64,000 nt of DNA from Thermanaerothrix solaris (GTDB lineage: Bacteria; Chloroflexota; Anaerolineae; Anaerolineales; Anaerolineaceae): positions 806,001 to 870,000 of the forward strand of contig NZ_JAUHMF010000001.1 of the NCBI RefSeq assembly GCF_032334255.1, given 5' to 3'. The position numbers and the translations under genes were made by a program. Below the pieces are notes generated by a model, which ran no database searches, was not told the DNA's origin, and saw only the letters and a list, made by a program, of their open reading frames with translations. Shown here piece by piece: positions 1 to 8,263 of this stretch (its first letter is position 1; each line of letters starts with the position of its first letter).

Positions 1-225
1 CATGATCCTAAAACTTGCGTTTACTGCCGGAACAAACGCCCTGAACCGGGCCAGAAAGGCATCACCGCCCTGCTCGATGGCGAAGAGATGTTCATAAAAC
101 CCGAAGGGTTTGACCAGTTGCATCGCCGTGGCGGAGGTATCCATCGCTTACGCGCCGACCCCACAAAGTGGAAACCCCTTGGGATAGGACAAGGTAACGA
201 CGAGGTCGAGCCGAAGAATGAGTAA
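1..225 (+). CDS. C-terminal end of an unknown protein (truncated by window edge)
   Basis: An open frame runs from base 1 to a TAA at 223-225 and gives the last 74 residues of a protein. Near its start it holds a CVYC pair, a possible metal-binding CxxC. The rest is basic and glycine-rich (a GGG run about residue 49) and ends in a charged tail PKNE. I do not recognise the family. The aldo/keto reductase gene follows 36 bases later with its own strong ribosome binding site, so the two could be co-transcribed. The frame and the stop are clear; the identity is unknown. Confidence 0.55.
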   Translation, partial: HDPKTCVYCRNKRPEPGQKGITALLDGEEMFIKPEGFDQLHRRGGGIHRLRADPTKWKPLGIGQGNDEVEPKNE

Positions 226-261
226 AATCCCCAATAATCAATAAATTCAAAGGAGGTACTT

Positions 262-1227
262 ATGCATTACCGACGTTTAGGACGCTCGGGTCTGAAAGTC
301 AGCGAAATTTCGCTAGGTGCGTGGGTCACCTTTGGCCATCAAATTGACGAAAAAACGGCCATTGACCTGATCCATGCCGCTTATGACCACGGTATTAACT
401 ACTTTGACAATGCCGACGTTTACGCCAACGGCCAAGCCGAAATTGTTATGGGCAAAGCCATTAAAGACTTGCCCCGTGAAGCCCTGGTTATCTCCACCAA
501 GGTATTCTGGCCCACAATGCCAGGGCCCAACGGGCGTGGCCTTTCTCGGAAACACGTCATGGAGTCTATCCACGCCTCATTACGTCGTCTGGGCACGGAC
601 TACGTAGACCTTTACTTCTGTCATCGCTATGACCCAGATACACCCCTGGAAGAAGTTGCACGGGTCATGGACGATTTGATCCATCAGGGCAAGGTGCTCT
701 ATTGGGGTACTTCGGAATGGCGTGGCGCTCAAATTACTCAGGTATATGGTATATGCCGTCAATACGGATTAATTCCCCCGACCATGGAACAACCTCAATA
801 CAACCTGCTCCATCGCCGCCGGGTAGAAGAAGACCTGGCGCCGGTATGCCATGAGTTGGGGATCGGCTTGACCACCTGGAGCCCACTTGCCTACGGTATC
901 CTCACCGGCAAATATAATGAGGGTATCCCCGCAGGTAGTCGCGCTTCGCTTCCCGATATGGCGTGGATCCGAGACATGATCACCCCCGAGCGCATCGCAA
1001 AAGTGCGCCAGTTGACCGACCTGGCCAAAGAACTCGGAATCACCCCCGCTCAATTGGCCATTGCCTGGATCCTCCGCCGTAAAGAGGTTTCCAGCGTCAT
1101 TACCGGAGCAACACGCCTGGAACAACTGGATGAGAATCTGGGTGCAGCAGAAGCCGTGGAAAAACTTACCGATGACGTGCTGGAACGCATTGATCGAATC
1201 GTCGGCGTTCCCAGTGAGAACGATTAA
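262..1227 (+). CDS. Aldo/keto reductase (Kv-beta-like)
   Basis: A 321-residue NADPH-dependent aldo/keto reductase of the (beta/alpha)8 barrel superfamily, closest in style to the bacterial relatives of the potassium-channel beta subunit. The N-terminus RRLGRSGLKVS is typical. The catalytic tetrad is visible: D49 and Y54 in YFDNADVY, K80 in ISTK, H121 in FCHRYDP. The C-terminal segment ITGATRLEQLDEN is the usual NADP-binding end. The start is set by an AAAGGAGG ribosome binding site 6 bases before ATG. The natural substrate cannot be read from sequence; an aldehyde or ketone in detoxification or sugar metabolism is likely. A second family member lies at 10420. The gene is followed by an intrinsic terminator. 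Confidence 0.9.
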   Translation: MHYRRLGRSGLKVSEISLGAWVTFGHQIDEKTAIDLIHAAYDHGINYFDNADVYANGQAEIVMGKAIKDLPREALVISTKVFWPTMPGPNGRGLSRKHVMESIHASLRRLGTDYVDLYFCHRYDPDTPLEEVARVMDDLIHQGKVLYWGTSEWRGAQITQVYGICRQYGLIPPTMEQPQYNLLHRRRVEEDLAPVCHELGIGLTTWSPLAYGILTGKYNEGIPAGSRASLPDMAWIRDMITPERIAKVRQLTDLAKELGITPAQLAIAWILRRKEVSSVITGATRLEQLDENLGAAEAVEKLTDDVLERIDRIVGVPSEND

Positions 1228-1241
1228 TGGCTTAGAAACGA

Positions 1242-1270
1242 AGACGCGGGCGTTGGCCCGCGTCTTTTTA
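1242..1270 (+). terminator. Intrinsic terminator after the aldo/keto reductase gene
   Basis: A perfect 9-bp stem (AGACGCGGG with CCCGCGTCT, loop of 6) is followed directly by a T run. It lies 14 bases after the stop codon and separates the reductase gene from the opposing membrane-protein gene. Confidence 0.88.
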
Positions 1271-1288
1271 TTCCCTACGCGAGGAAAC

Positions 1289-1702
1289 TCACACTTCTTT
1301 CTGTTTTACACCCCCCAACATAACCATGCGCACCTCGGGCAAATCAGTATACCAGATCAAAAAGGCCGAGAGTAACATGGCAATGATGGTCATAAGCACG
1401 TAAGGGGCATTAAATACCTGAACGCCATTGACATTCACTGTGCCGCGAGAGAGCACTAGCATTAGCCGGCTAATGATATTGAAACCCTGCGAAAACGAAA
1501 TCAGATACCACGGCCAAGGAGCAAGACTACGGCGCAGGATCTGAATCGCTCCGATTAGAGCCAAGACGGCTAGTACCACTGGCAACCACCATTCCTGCGA
1601 AGCAGGATCAAACGAGGCAGCAGGGTATAAAACCAATGGAACAACCTGAATGATCAAAAAGGTAACAATAACTCCCGGTTGAAAGAAGAACCTGGGTAAC
1701 AT
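1289..1702 (-). CDS. Small four-helix membrane protein of unknown function
   Basis: A 137-residue protein with about four hydrophobic segments: residues 10-30, 42-57, 63-85 and 99-118. The first is followed by a short loop with several acidic residues, and a basic patch follows the second helix (RRSLAPWPWY). I recognise no catalytic motif. ATG is preceded by GGGAG at good spacing. It stands alone on the minus strand, facing the terminator of the aldo/keto reductase gene and divergent from the liv operon. Its own sigma-70-like promoter is seen about 50 bases upstream. Confidence 0.7.
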   Translation of the reverse strand: MLPRFFFQPGVIVTFLIIQVVPLVLYPAASFDPASQEWWLPVVLAVLALIGAIQILRRSLAPWPWYLISFSQGFNIISRLMLVLSRGTVNVNGVQVFNAPYVLMTIIAMLLSAFLIWYTDLPEVRMVMLGGVKQKEV

Positions 1703-1753
1703 GTTGGCTCTCCCTAATATAAAGATCAGTTTCTTGGGGGATAATGATTTTTG

Positions 1754-1782
1754 ATATTAGTGCACAATCTTGCCTTTGTCAA
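1754..1782 (-). promoter_or_regulatory. Promoter of the small membrane-protein gene
   Basis: On the minus strand a perfect TTGACA (1782-1777) is followed after 17 bases by TAATAT (1759-1754). The spacing is ideal and the predicted leader is about 45 bases. It diverges from the liv promoter. Confidence 0.6.
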
Positions 1783-1833
1783 GCAAAAGCGCTAAAATAT
1801 TTTTATATTCTTCACAAGTTTATCCCTAAACTC

Positions 1834-1862
1834 TTGACAAATCCTAGAGGCTCACCTATTAT
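1834..1862 (+). promoter_or_regulatory. Main promoter of the liv operon
   Basis: TTGACA at 1834-1839 and TATTAT at 1857-1862 are separated by exactly 17 bases, a near-consensus housekeeping promoter. The predicted start is near 1869. Confidence 0.75.
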
Positions 1863-1880
1863 TGTGCGCAATTAACCCCC

Positions 1881-1908
1881 TTGGGTTACAAGCAATCCCT
1901 TATATAAT
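1881..1908 (+). promoter_or_regulatory. Possible second liv promoter
   Basis: TTGGGT at 1881-1886 and a consensus TATAAT at 1903-1908 have a 16-base spacer. It could act in tandem with the stronger promoter just upstream. Confidence 0.4.
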
Positions 1909-2071
1909 CATTTCATTCCAGCCCCTGTAAGTCTAAAAAATAAAGGCGTTGCACTAAAATTTTTTTGAGCCAAAGGAGGTGATTGGCTTACACTTAGTCA
2001 AGATGATTTTCCAATTCAACATCCCCAACCTCGTTGTACTTGCGATAAATCTAAAGCCATAGGAGGAGAGT

Positions 2072-3238
2072 ATGCGCTCGGTTAAGTTTCTATCTATCGT
2101 TTTGCTATTGGCAGTTATCCTAACTGCCTGCGCCCCTGGGGGCGGTGGCGCAGCCCAGCCCAAGGAACTAAAAGTCGCCATTCTTGCACCCCTCTCAGGC
2201 CCAGTACCAACGTTTGGTGTCTCAACCCGCGATGGTGCTCTAATGGCTATTGATGAGTGGAATGCCAAAGGCGGTGTTTTAGGCATGAAGATCGTGCCCA
2301 TCGTCGAGGATAGCCAATGCACCCCTGATCCAGCCGTCAACGCGGCGAACAAGGTGATTGACCAGGATGGCGTAAAATTCATCATCGGTGAAGTCTGCTC
2401 AAAAGCCTCTATCCCCGTCTCTGAAATTGCCAATGCCAAGGGTGTTATCCAAATTAGCCCCACCTCAACCAATGTCAATGTCACCGTTGACAGTCAGGGC
2501 AAGGTGAAACCCTACATCTTCCGCGCCTGCTTCATTGATCCCTTCCAGGGACAGGTCGGCGCGAAGTTCGCTTGGGAAAAACTGGGTGCCAAGAAGGCTT
2601 TCATCATGCTGGACCAGGCCAACGACTATGTGAAGGGCTTGGCTGAAGAGTTTGAAAAGGCCTTTACTGCCCTGGGCGGCGAGATTGTCGGCAAGGCTAC
2701 CTACACCGCTAAAGATACGGACTTCTCCGCCATTCTGGCTCAGGTGGCCGAGGCAAAACCGGATGTGGTCTATCTACCTGATTACTACAACGTGGTTAAC
2801 CTGGTCACCAAACAGGCTAAGGAAAAGGGAATCAACGTGCCCTTTGTTGGTGGCGATGGCTGGGATTCCGCCGATTTGGATCTGGCCGCAGCAGATGGTG
2901 GTTACTTCACCAACCACTACTCGCCGGATGATCCACGCCCCGAAGTTCAGAACTTCCGCAAGGCTTATGGCGAGAAATACAAGGATGAGAACGGCAATCC
3001 CAAGGTTCCCGATGCGCTCGCCGCGTTGGCCTATGATGCCACCAATCTGCTCCTAGAAGCGATCAATCAGGCTGGCACAACCGATACCGCCAAGGTGAAA
3101 GACACTTTGGAGAAGATTAAGTTTAACGGCGTCTCGGGCCAAATCACCTTCGATGCCAATCATAACCCGATCAAGTCCGCCGTAATCCTCGCCGTCAAGG
3201 ATGGCGCTGTCAAGTTCGAAACGGTTGTCAATCCGTGA
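2072..3238 (+). CDS. livK: Branched-chain amino acid ABC transporter, substrate-binding lipoprotein
   Basis: A 388-residue extracytoplasmic solute-binding protein (type I periplasmic-binding fold, Leu/Ile/Val-binding family). A lipoprotein signal peptide covers residues 1-19, with LTAC at the lipobox and C20 as the lipidated residue, then a Gly-rich linker. The mature part opens with LKVAILAPLSGP and DGALMAIDEWNAKGG, typical of the family. It would deliver leucine, isoleucine, valine or a related amide or amino acid to the LivHM channel encoded downstream. ATG follows AGGAGGAG. A strong GC hairpin separates it from livH, as is common where the binding protein is needed in excess. The true ligand cannot be told from sequence. 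Confidence 0.93.
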   Translation: MRSVKFLSIVLLLAVILTACAPGGGGAAQPKELKVAILAPLSGPVPTFGVSTRDGALMAIDEWNAKGGVLGMKIVPIVEDSQCTPDPAVNAANKVIDQDGVKFIIGEVCSKASIPVSEIANAKGVIQISPTSTNVNVTVDSQGKVKPYIFRACFIDPFQGQVGAKFAWEKLGAKKAFIMLDQANDYVKGLAEEFEKAFTALGGEIVGKATYTAKDTDFSAILAQVAEAKPDVVYLPDYYNVVNLVTKQAKEKGINVPFVGGDGWDSADLDLAAADGGYFTNHYSPDDPRPEVQNFRKAYGEKYKDENGNPKVPDALAALAYDATNLLLEAINQAGTTDTAKVKDTLEKIKFNGVSGQITFDANHNPIKSAVILAVKDGAVKFETVVNP

Positions 3239-3267
3239 GTCACGTCTCTTAAGGCTACAGCAAAGCA

Positions 3268-3299
3268 GGGGGGCGCCATATTAAACTTGGTCGCCCCCC
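3268..3299 (+). terminator. Strong hairpin between livK and livH
   Basis: A GC-rich stem (3268-3277 with 3289-3299, about 10 bp with one bulged T, loop of 11) lies 29 bases after the livK stop. No T run follows, so it is more likely an mRNA-stabilising or partly attenuating hairpin than a full terminator. Confidence 0.5.
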
Positions 3300-3336
3300 C
3301 GCATGCTGCAAGATTAGGAGTGGGAGCCCAGAACCT

Positions 3337-4455
3337 ATGCAAAATGTGTCAACATCAACCCCGGTTGTTTATCATCGCCGACAACCTTTACTATGGGTTG
3401 GTAGAGGTTTCTTTGCCCTTTTAGGCCTCTTGGTTCTTTACATCCTCGGTGTCAATTTATTCAAAAACCCAACTCTGTTTGCCCAAATCTTTATCAGTGG
3501 GTTGCAATTAGGATTCGTCTATGCCATGATTGCCTTGGGTTACACCATGGTTTATGGTATTGTCAAATTGATCAACTTTGCCCACGGCGACGTTTTCATG
3601 GTTGGGGCTTTCACCAGTTTCTACGCAGTAGCCAAATATCGCTTGCACCAATGGCCTAATGCTGTCTTTCCAACCTTAGATCCTGGGCTTGGGGTTGTCA
3701 TTGGTGCCATAACTGTGATCCTGCTTTCCATGGTTGTCTGCATGATCCTGGCCGTTACCATTGAACGCGTGGCTTACAAGCCCCTCCGCGATGCCCCTCG
3801 CATTTCGGCACTGATTACTGCCATTGGCGTTTCCTTCTTCCTGGAATTTTACGGAGCGTTAAACTTCGTTTTCTCGCCTCGTTTTATCCCCTACGAACGG
3901 CCATTTGAGGTTGTAGCCTGGTATATCAAAGATGGCATTCACCGCGTTTTACCTGGTCAACAAGCGCCGGAGAACAGTATTACATTCTCGAACATTTTCC
4001 TCATTATTATCGGGGTCTCCATTCTTATCCAACTCTTTTTACAATACCTGGTCCGCCGCACCAAAATCGGCATCGCGATGCGAGCCTGTTCTTACGATCG
4101 TCAGGCTGCCCGGTTAATGGGCATTGATGTGGATCGAGTCATCTCCTTCACCTTTGCGGTTGGGGCGGCCTTTGCTGGCGCCGGAGGTGTGCTCTATGCC
4201 ATCGCATATAGCCTTATCTGGACCCAACTAGGCATCTTGCCGGGTCTGAAAGCCTTTGTTGCCGCCGTGCTAGGGGGTATTGGCAGCATTCCAGGGGCTT
4301 TCGTTGGGGCTTTGATCATGGGACAGGCCGAGGCAATGACCATGGGATATATCTCCACCCCAATGCGCGATGCCGTAGCCTTTACAATCTTGATTATCGT
4401 GCTCTTGCTTCGCCCAACCGGCATCTTCGGCGAACCCGAAAAAGAAAAAGCCTAA
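3337..4455 (+). CDS. livH: Branched-chain amino acid ABC transporter permease LivH
   Basis: A 372-residue inner-membrane permease with about 8-9 hydrophobic segments, half of the channel of a liv-type ABC importer. Family hallmarks are LQLGFVYAMIALGYTMVYGIVKLINFAHGD-type sequence near residues 52-85 (read in parts), MRACSYDRQAARLMGIDVDR before the EAA-like cytoplasmic loop, and the C-terminal LLLRPTGIFGE. The N-terminus carries an extra helix before the conserved core, which makes it longer than the roughly 300-residue E. coli protein. GGGAG lies 10 bases before ATG. It pairs with LivM next door. Confidence 0.93.
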   Translation: MQNVSTSTPVVYHRRQPLLWVGRGFFALLGLLVLYILGVNLFKNPTLFAQIFISGLQLGFVYAMIALGYTMVYGIVKLINFAHGDVFMVGAFTSFYAVAKYRLHQWPNAVFPTLDPGLGVVIGAITVILLSMVVCMILAVTIERVAYKPLRDAPRISALITAIGVSFFLEFYGALNFVFSPRFIPYERPFEVVAWYIKDGIHRVLPGQQAPENSITFSNIFLIIIGVSILIQLFLQYLVRRTKIGIAMRACSYDRQAARLMGIDVDRVISFTFAVGAAFAGAGGVLYAIAYSLIWTQLGILPGLKAFVAAVLGGIGSIPGAFVGALIMGQAEAMTMGYISTPMRDAVAFTILIIVLLLRPTGIFGEPEKEKA

Positions 4456-4467
4456 GGAGAACCCACT

Positions 4468-5826
4468 ATGGAATTGGGATTTCTGCTCGGTTCCCTGGTC
4501 AAAATTATCGCCATCATGGCTTATCTATATGGGTTAATTTGGGTACTCGCCCGCCCCTCCATTTGGGTAAAAATTGCCGGCCTTGTGGGTGCATTTGCAC
4601 TGGTACAACTAGCCCTAACCGATATTAACGGTTTTCGCCTTCTAAACAACTTCGACAACGGGTTGCTCTTTCAGGCTTGTGCCATGACCATGGTCGCTTT
4701 GGGACTGAACCTGATCTATGGGTTCAACGGCCAATTCAGTTTGGGACAGTGGGGTTTCTACGGCATCGGCGCCTACGCCGCCGCGGACATCACCTATCGC
4801 TGGATTAACGGCGATGCACGGGGGCTTTTGGTGTTGGGTTTTGGCTCCCTGTTGGGTACTCTGGTATTAATCGCCATCAATAAATGGCTCCAGCGATTCC
4901 GCGGTATCCCGGTACTCTCTTCTTTTACTCTTTACCTGATCGGTGCCCTCGTTACTGGCGCGGCTGCAGTATACCTGGGAAATCAATTGAACCCTCTGAT
5001 CACCCCCCTATTAGGTACAGCGGGTGAGCCAGGCCCCCTCAATACCCCTGCAGCGCAACAGGTTATTTATTTCCTAGCGGTTATCCTGGCCGGCATCTTC
5101 GCGGCACAGATTTCCTTCCTTTTTGGTCTACCCGTACTAACCTTGGGAAGCGATTATTTTGGTATTGCCACCTTGGGATTCACCATTGTAGTTAACACCC
5201 TCATGGTTAACTCGGATACCATCTTGCCCTTCCCAGAGATGAAGGGGGGGCGCGGCATGATTGGTATTCCCAAACTCACTACCTGGTTCTCTGCCTTTTT
5301 CTTCATGATGCTGGTCATCATCATTATGCGTAATCTCATTCATTCCAGTACCGGGCGTTCTCTGGTTGCCGTGCGCGAAGACGAGGTGGCAGCCAAGGCG
5401 ATGGGAATTGACGTCGCCGGGGCAAAACTATTTGCCTTTGTGGTGGGGAGTTTCTTCGCTGGCATAGGAGGTGCCGTTTACGCCCACTACATAGGTTTCC
5501 TTAGTCCGGGAACGTTCGATTTCCTGGCTGGCTTCAACCCCTTAATCATCGTGGTGTTCGGCGGTTTGGGAAGCATGACCGGCACCATCACAGCCACCTT
5601 TGGGTGGATCTTCTTCCTGGAAGGGATGTTGCGTGTGCTTCTGAGCCAAATGGGTACTGAAGCCCCTACGTGGCGCTTTGTGCTCTACCCGATCACCTTG
5701 CTCTTGCTAATGTTGATCCGCCCTCAAGGGCTGCTCGGTTCTGTGGAGTGGGGCTTTCTCAAAGGGCCAGGATTCACCCCCACCCCACGATCCCATCCCG
5801 AACCCGCTCATGAACGTGCGGCTTGA
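4468..5826 (+). CDS. livM: Branched-chain amino acid ABC transporter permease LivM
   Basis: A 452-residue membrane permease, the LivH partner. Hallmarks are ALGLNLIYGFNGQFSLGQ with GFYGIGAYAAA near residues 76-105, VREDEVAAKAMGID in the ATPase-contact loop, AHYIGFLSPGTF, and the C-terminal LLLMLIRPQGLLG. It has an N-terminal extension and an insert of about 70 residues in the middle that is hydrophobic and glycine-rich. AAGGAG precedes ATG and the gene starts 12 bases after livH, so it is co-transcribed. The C-terminus is proline- and histidine-rich. Confidence 0.92.
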   Translation: MELGFLLGSLVKIIAIMAYLYGLIWVLARPSIWVKIAGLVGAFALVQLALTDINGFRLLNNFDNGLLFQACAMTMVALGLNLIYGFNGQFSLGQWGFYGIGAYAAADITYRWINGDARGLLVLGFGSLLGTLVLIAINKWLQRFRGIPVLSSFTLYLIGALVTGAAAVYLGNQLNPLITPLLGTAGEPGPLNTPAAQQVIYFLAVILAGIFAAQISFLFGLPVLTLGSDYFGIATLGFTIVVNTLMVNSDTILPFPEMKGGRGMIGIPKLTTWFSAFFFMMLVIIIMRNLIHSSTGRSLVAVREDEVAAKAMGIDVAGAKLFAFVVGSFFAGIGGAVYAHYIGFLSPGTFDFLAGFNPLIIVVFGGLGSMTGTITATFGWIFFLEGMLRVLLSQMGTEAPTWRFVLYPITLLLLMLIRPQGLLGSVEWGFLKGPGFTPTPRSHPEPAHERAA

Positions 5827-5838
5827 AAGGAGTAGCCC

Positions 5839-6642
5839 ATGGAGATGAAGCCCAACGGAAGCAAACCTACTGTCCTTGAAATTCGCGGTCTCACCAAATT
5901 TTTTGGTGGATTGGCCGCCGTGCGTAATTTTGACCTGACCCTGAAACAGGGTGAATTGGTGGGATTAATCGGCCCCAACGGCGCCGGAAAGACAACGGTG
6001 TTCAATATGATCACCGGGCTATATGTACCCACCAGTGGGGAGATATTTTTTAATGGAATGAACATTGTTGGCTTGGAACCTCACGAAATCACCCGCATGG
6101 GTATCGCCCGCACCTTTCAAAATATTCGACTCTTTCCTAATCTGACTGTCCTGGATAACGTGCGGATTGCTTACCACCCCCATTGTGGTTATACACTGAC
6201 CGATGGCCTCCTGCGCACTCCACGTTTTGGTGTGAGAGAAAAGGAACTGACCGAACAGGCTCTCGATTTTCTAAGCATCTTTCAATTGGATCGCATCCAC
6301 AACGAAATTGCTAAAAACCTTCCCTATGGTGAACAGCGTCGGGTTGAAATTGCCCGTGCTCTAGCCTGCAATCCCAAACTCTTGCTCTTGGACGAACCGG
6401 CTGCAGGCATGAATCCGCGTGAAATCATCGAACTGATGGATTTAATCCATTTCATTCGCGAGCGATTTGACCTGACCATCTTGCTGATTGAACATCAAAT
6501 GCGAGTGGTCATGGGAATTTGCGAGTGGATCACGGTCATGGATTTTGGTCAGGTGATTGCCCGGGGTACCCCCAAGGAGATCCAGGAAAATCCCTTGGTC
6601 ATCGAGGCTTACCTAGGGAAAGGAGTCACCCATGTTGCTTGA
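5839..6642 (+). CDS. livG: Branched-chain amino acid ABC transporter ATPase LivG
   Basis: A 267-residue ABC ATPase that powers the LivHM channel. Walker A is GPNGAGKTT (residues 45-53). The signature appears as LPYGEQRRVEIARAL, where the usual LSYG is LPYG. Walker B is LLLLDEPAAGMNP, and the H-loop histidine lies in LIEHQM. The segment MGIARTFQNIRLFPNLTVLDNV is diagnostic of LivG. It starts 12 bases after livM behind GAAAGGAG and overlaps livF by 11 bases, which suggests translational coupling of the two ATPases. Confidence 0.95.
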   Translation: MEMKPNGSKPTVLEIRGLTKFFGGLAAVRNFDLTLKQGELVGLIGPNGAGKTTVFNMITGLYVPTSGEIFFNGMNIVGLEPHEITRMGIARTFQNIRLFPNLTVLDNVRIAYHPHCGYTLTDGLLRTPRFGVREKELTEQALDFLSIFQLDRIHNEIAKNLPYGEQRRVEIARALACNPKLLLLDEPAAGMNPREIIELMDLIHFIRERFDLTILLIEHQMRVVMGICEWITVMDFGQVIARGTPKEIQENPLVIEAYLGKGVTHVA

Positions 6643-7339
6643 AGTCCATAACCTCAACGTTTACTACGGGGCCATTCATGCCCTCCAGGGTATTTCCTTT
6701 CACGTTGACGAGGGTGAAATCGTTACGCTGATCGGCGCCAATGGAGCGGGAAAGTCCACCACCCTGCGCACCATCTCGGGCCTGCTCCGCACCCGCACCG
6801 GTTACATTCGCTACAAAGGGCACGATATTACTAACACCCCCGCCCAGGAAATCGTCAAAATGGGCATTAGCCATGTTCCTGAGGGGCGCAAGATTTTCGC
6901 TCCCCTTACGGTGCGTGAGAACCTGCTCATGGGTGCCTACACTCGAAACGATCCCAATGAGATTCAGCGTACCATGGAACGGGTCTTTACATCCTTTCCA
7001 CGCTTGAAGGAACGCATAAATCAATTAGGGGGCACCCTTTCCGGTGGTGAGCAACAGATGTTGGCAATGGGTCGAGGCCTGATGAGTCGCCCCACCTTGC
7101 TGCTCCTGGATGAGCCATCCATGGGTCTCAGCCCCATTCTGGTAGAAGAAATTTTCCGCATCATTCAGGAAATCAATCAACAAGGTACCAGTATTCTCCT
7201 GGTAGAACAAAATGCTCACATGGCACTTTCCATTGCACACCGCGCTTACGTGCTCGAGACCGGGCGCATTGTGCTCTCAGGCGCGGCTAAAGAGGTCGCC
7301 GAAAATCCAATGGTCAAGGCAGCGTACTTAGGCGTCTAA
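6632..7339 (+). CDS. livF: Branched-chain amino acid ABC transporter ATPase LivF
   Basis: A 235-residue ABC ATPase, the second nucleotide-binding subunit of the liv importer. Walker A is GANGAGKST (35-43), the signature is LSGGEQQMLAMGRGL, Walker B is LLLLDEPSMGLSP, and the switch histidine is in AHMALSIAHRAYVLE-type sequence near the end. ISHVPEGRKIFAPLTVRENL is typical of LivF. ATG lies inside the 3' end of livG behind AAAGGAG. It completes the K-H-M-G-F set in the usual order. Confidence 0.95.
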   Translation: MLLEVHNLNVYYGAIHALQGISFHVDEGEIVTLIGANGAGKSTTLRTISGLLRTRTGYIRYKGHDITNTPAQEIVKMGISHVPEGRKIFAPLTVRENLLMGAYTRNDPNEIQRTMERVFTSFPRLKERINQLGGTLSGGEQQMLAMGRGLMSRPTLLLLDEPSMGLSPILVEEIFRIIQEINQQGTSILLVEQNAHMALSIAHRAYVLETGRIVLSGAAKEVAENPMVKAAYLGV

Positions 7340-7352
7340 TCTTCCTGCGCCA

Positions 7353-8258
7353 ATGGCGTTCCAACCCGCTTATCTTAATCTCTTGGCAAGCGGTGAACTC
7401 AAACGGCGGGTTGAACTCGCCTACGCCCATCTAGAAGCCTGTGATTTGTGCGCTTGGGCTTGTGGCGTCAACCGCCGCGCAGGGCGATTAGGCGTCTGCC
7501 GCACGGGTGAAAAAGCTAAAGTCAGCAGTTATGGACCCCATTTTGGGGAAGAAGCCCCTCTGCGCGGTTGGCGCGGCTCTGGCACCATCTTTTTCACACG
7601 GTGTAACTTGCGTTGTCAGTACTGCCAAAATTACGAAATCAGCCAAACTGACGAAGGACAAGAGGTCGAGCCTGAGGAATTGGCCGAGATCATGCTTCGG
7701 CTCCAACATCTGGGCTGCCATAACATCAACCTAGTTTCTCCTAGCCATGTAGTGGCTCAAATCCTGGCTGCAGTTCTTATTGCCGCTCAAGCCGGGCTAC
7801 GCCTTCCTTTGGTTTATAACACCGGCGGCTACGATTCAATGGAAAGTTTACGCTTGCTCGATGGGATCATTGATATTTATATGCCGGATATGAAATACGC
7901 TGATCCCGAAATTGCCAAACGTTATTCACGCATCCCCCACTATCCACAGGTCAATCAAGCAGCCGTGCGTGAGATGCATCGGCAAGTGGGTGATTTGCAA
8001 CTAGATGCAAATGGGATCGCAGTGCGCGGTTTGCTAGTTCGCCATTTGGTTTTGCCCAACAATCTCGCTGGCACTGAGCAAATCGTCCGCTTTCTGGCCC
8101 AAGAAATATCGCCCAACACCTATCTTAACATTATGGATCAATACTATCCAACCTATCGAGCCCATCTATACCCCGAGATCAACCGCCGCATCACAGCAGA
8201 AGAATACCGACAGGCTGTGGAAGCCGCCCATCGTGCCGGATTGCACCGGCTAGATTGA
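7353..8258 (+). CDS. PflX-like radical SAM protein (COG1313)
   Basis: A 301-residue radical S-adenosylmethionine enzyme related to pyruvate-formate-lyase activases. The cluster motif CxxxCxxC is at C84, C88 and C91 in TRCNLRCQYC. An extra N-terminal cysteine set (C30, C33, C37, C49) could hold a second metal centre and is typical of the PflX group. NTGGYDSMESL and YMPDMKYAD match the activase core. The substrate is unknown; no glycyl-radical enzyme is near. It begins 13 bases after livF with no clear ribosome binding site, so it probably depends on read-through from the liv genes. Its end is 5 bases from the opposing glgX stop. Confidence 0.85.
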   Translation: MAFQPAYLNLLASGELKRRVELAYAHLEACDLCAWACGVNRRAGRLGVCRTGEKAKVSSYGPHFGEEAPLRGWRGSGTIFFTRCNLRCQYCQNYEISQTDEGQEVEPEELAEIMLRLQHLGCHNINLVSPSHVVAQILAAVLIAAQAGLRLPLVYNTGGYDSMESLRLLDGIIDIYMPDMKYADPEIAKRYSRIPHYPQVNQAAVREMHRQVGDLQLDANGIAVRGLLVRHLVLPNNLAGTEQIVRFLAQEISPNTYLNIMDQYYPTYRAHLYPEINRRITAEEYRQAVEAAHRAGLHRLD

Positions 8259-8263
8259 TGGAT

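Larger units (their letters stand above)
1703..2071. other. Divergent intergenic region with a long liv leader
   Basis: A 369-base gap between a minus-strand membrane-protein gene and livK. It holds one promoter facing left and two possible promoters facing right. A transcript from the first rightward promoter would carry an untranslated leader of about 200 bases. The leader contains AAAGGAGGTGAT at 1972-1983, a near-full complement of the 16S rRNA 3' end, with only a very short frame after it (TTG at 1983 to TAG at 1997). No longer gene is seen. Confidence 0.6.

Noticed and set aside
1954..2484. A 176-codon minus-strand frame opposite livK
   Set aside because: It has no ribosome binding site or motif and covers the livK signal peptide and leader; it is explained by the livK reading frame.
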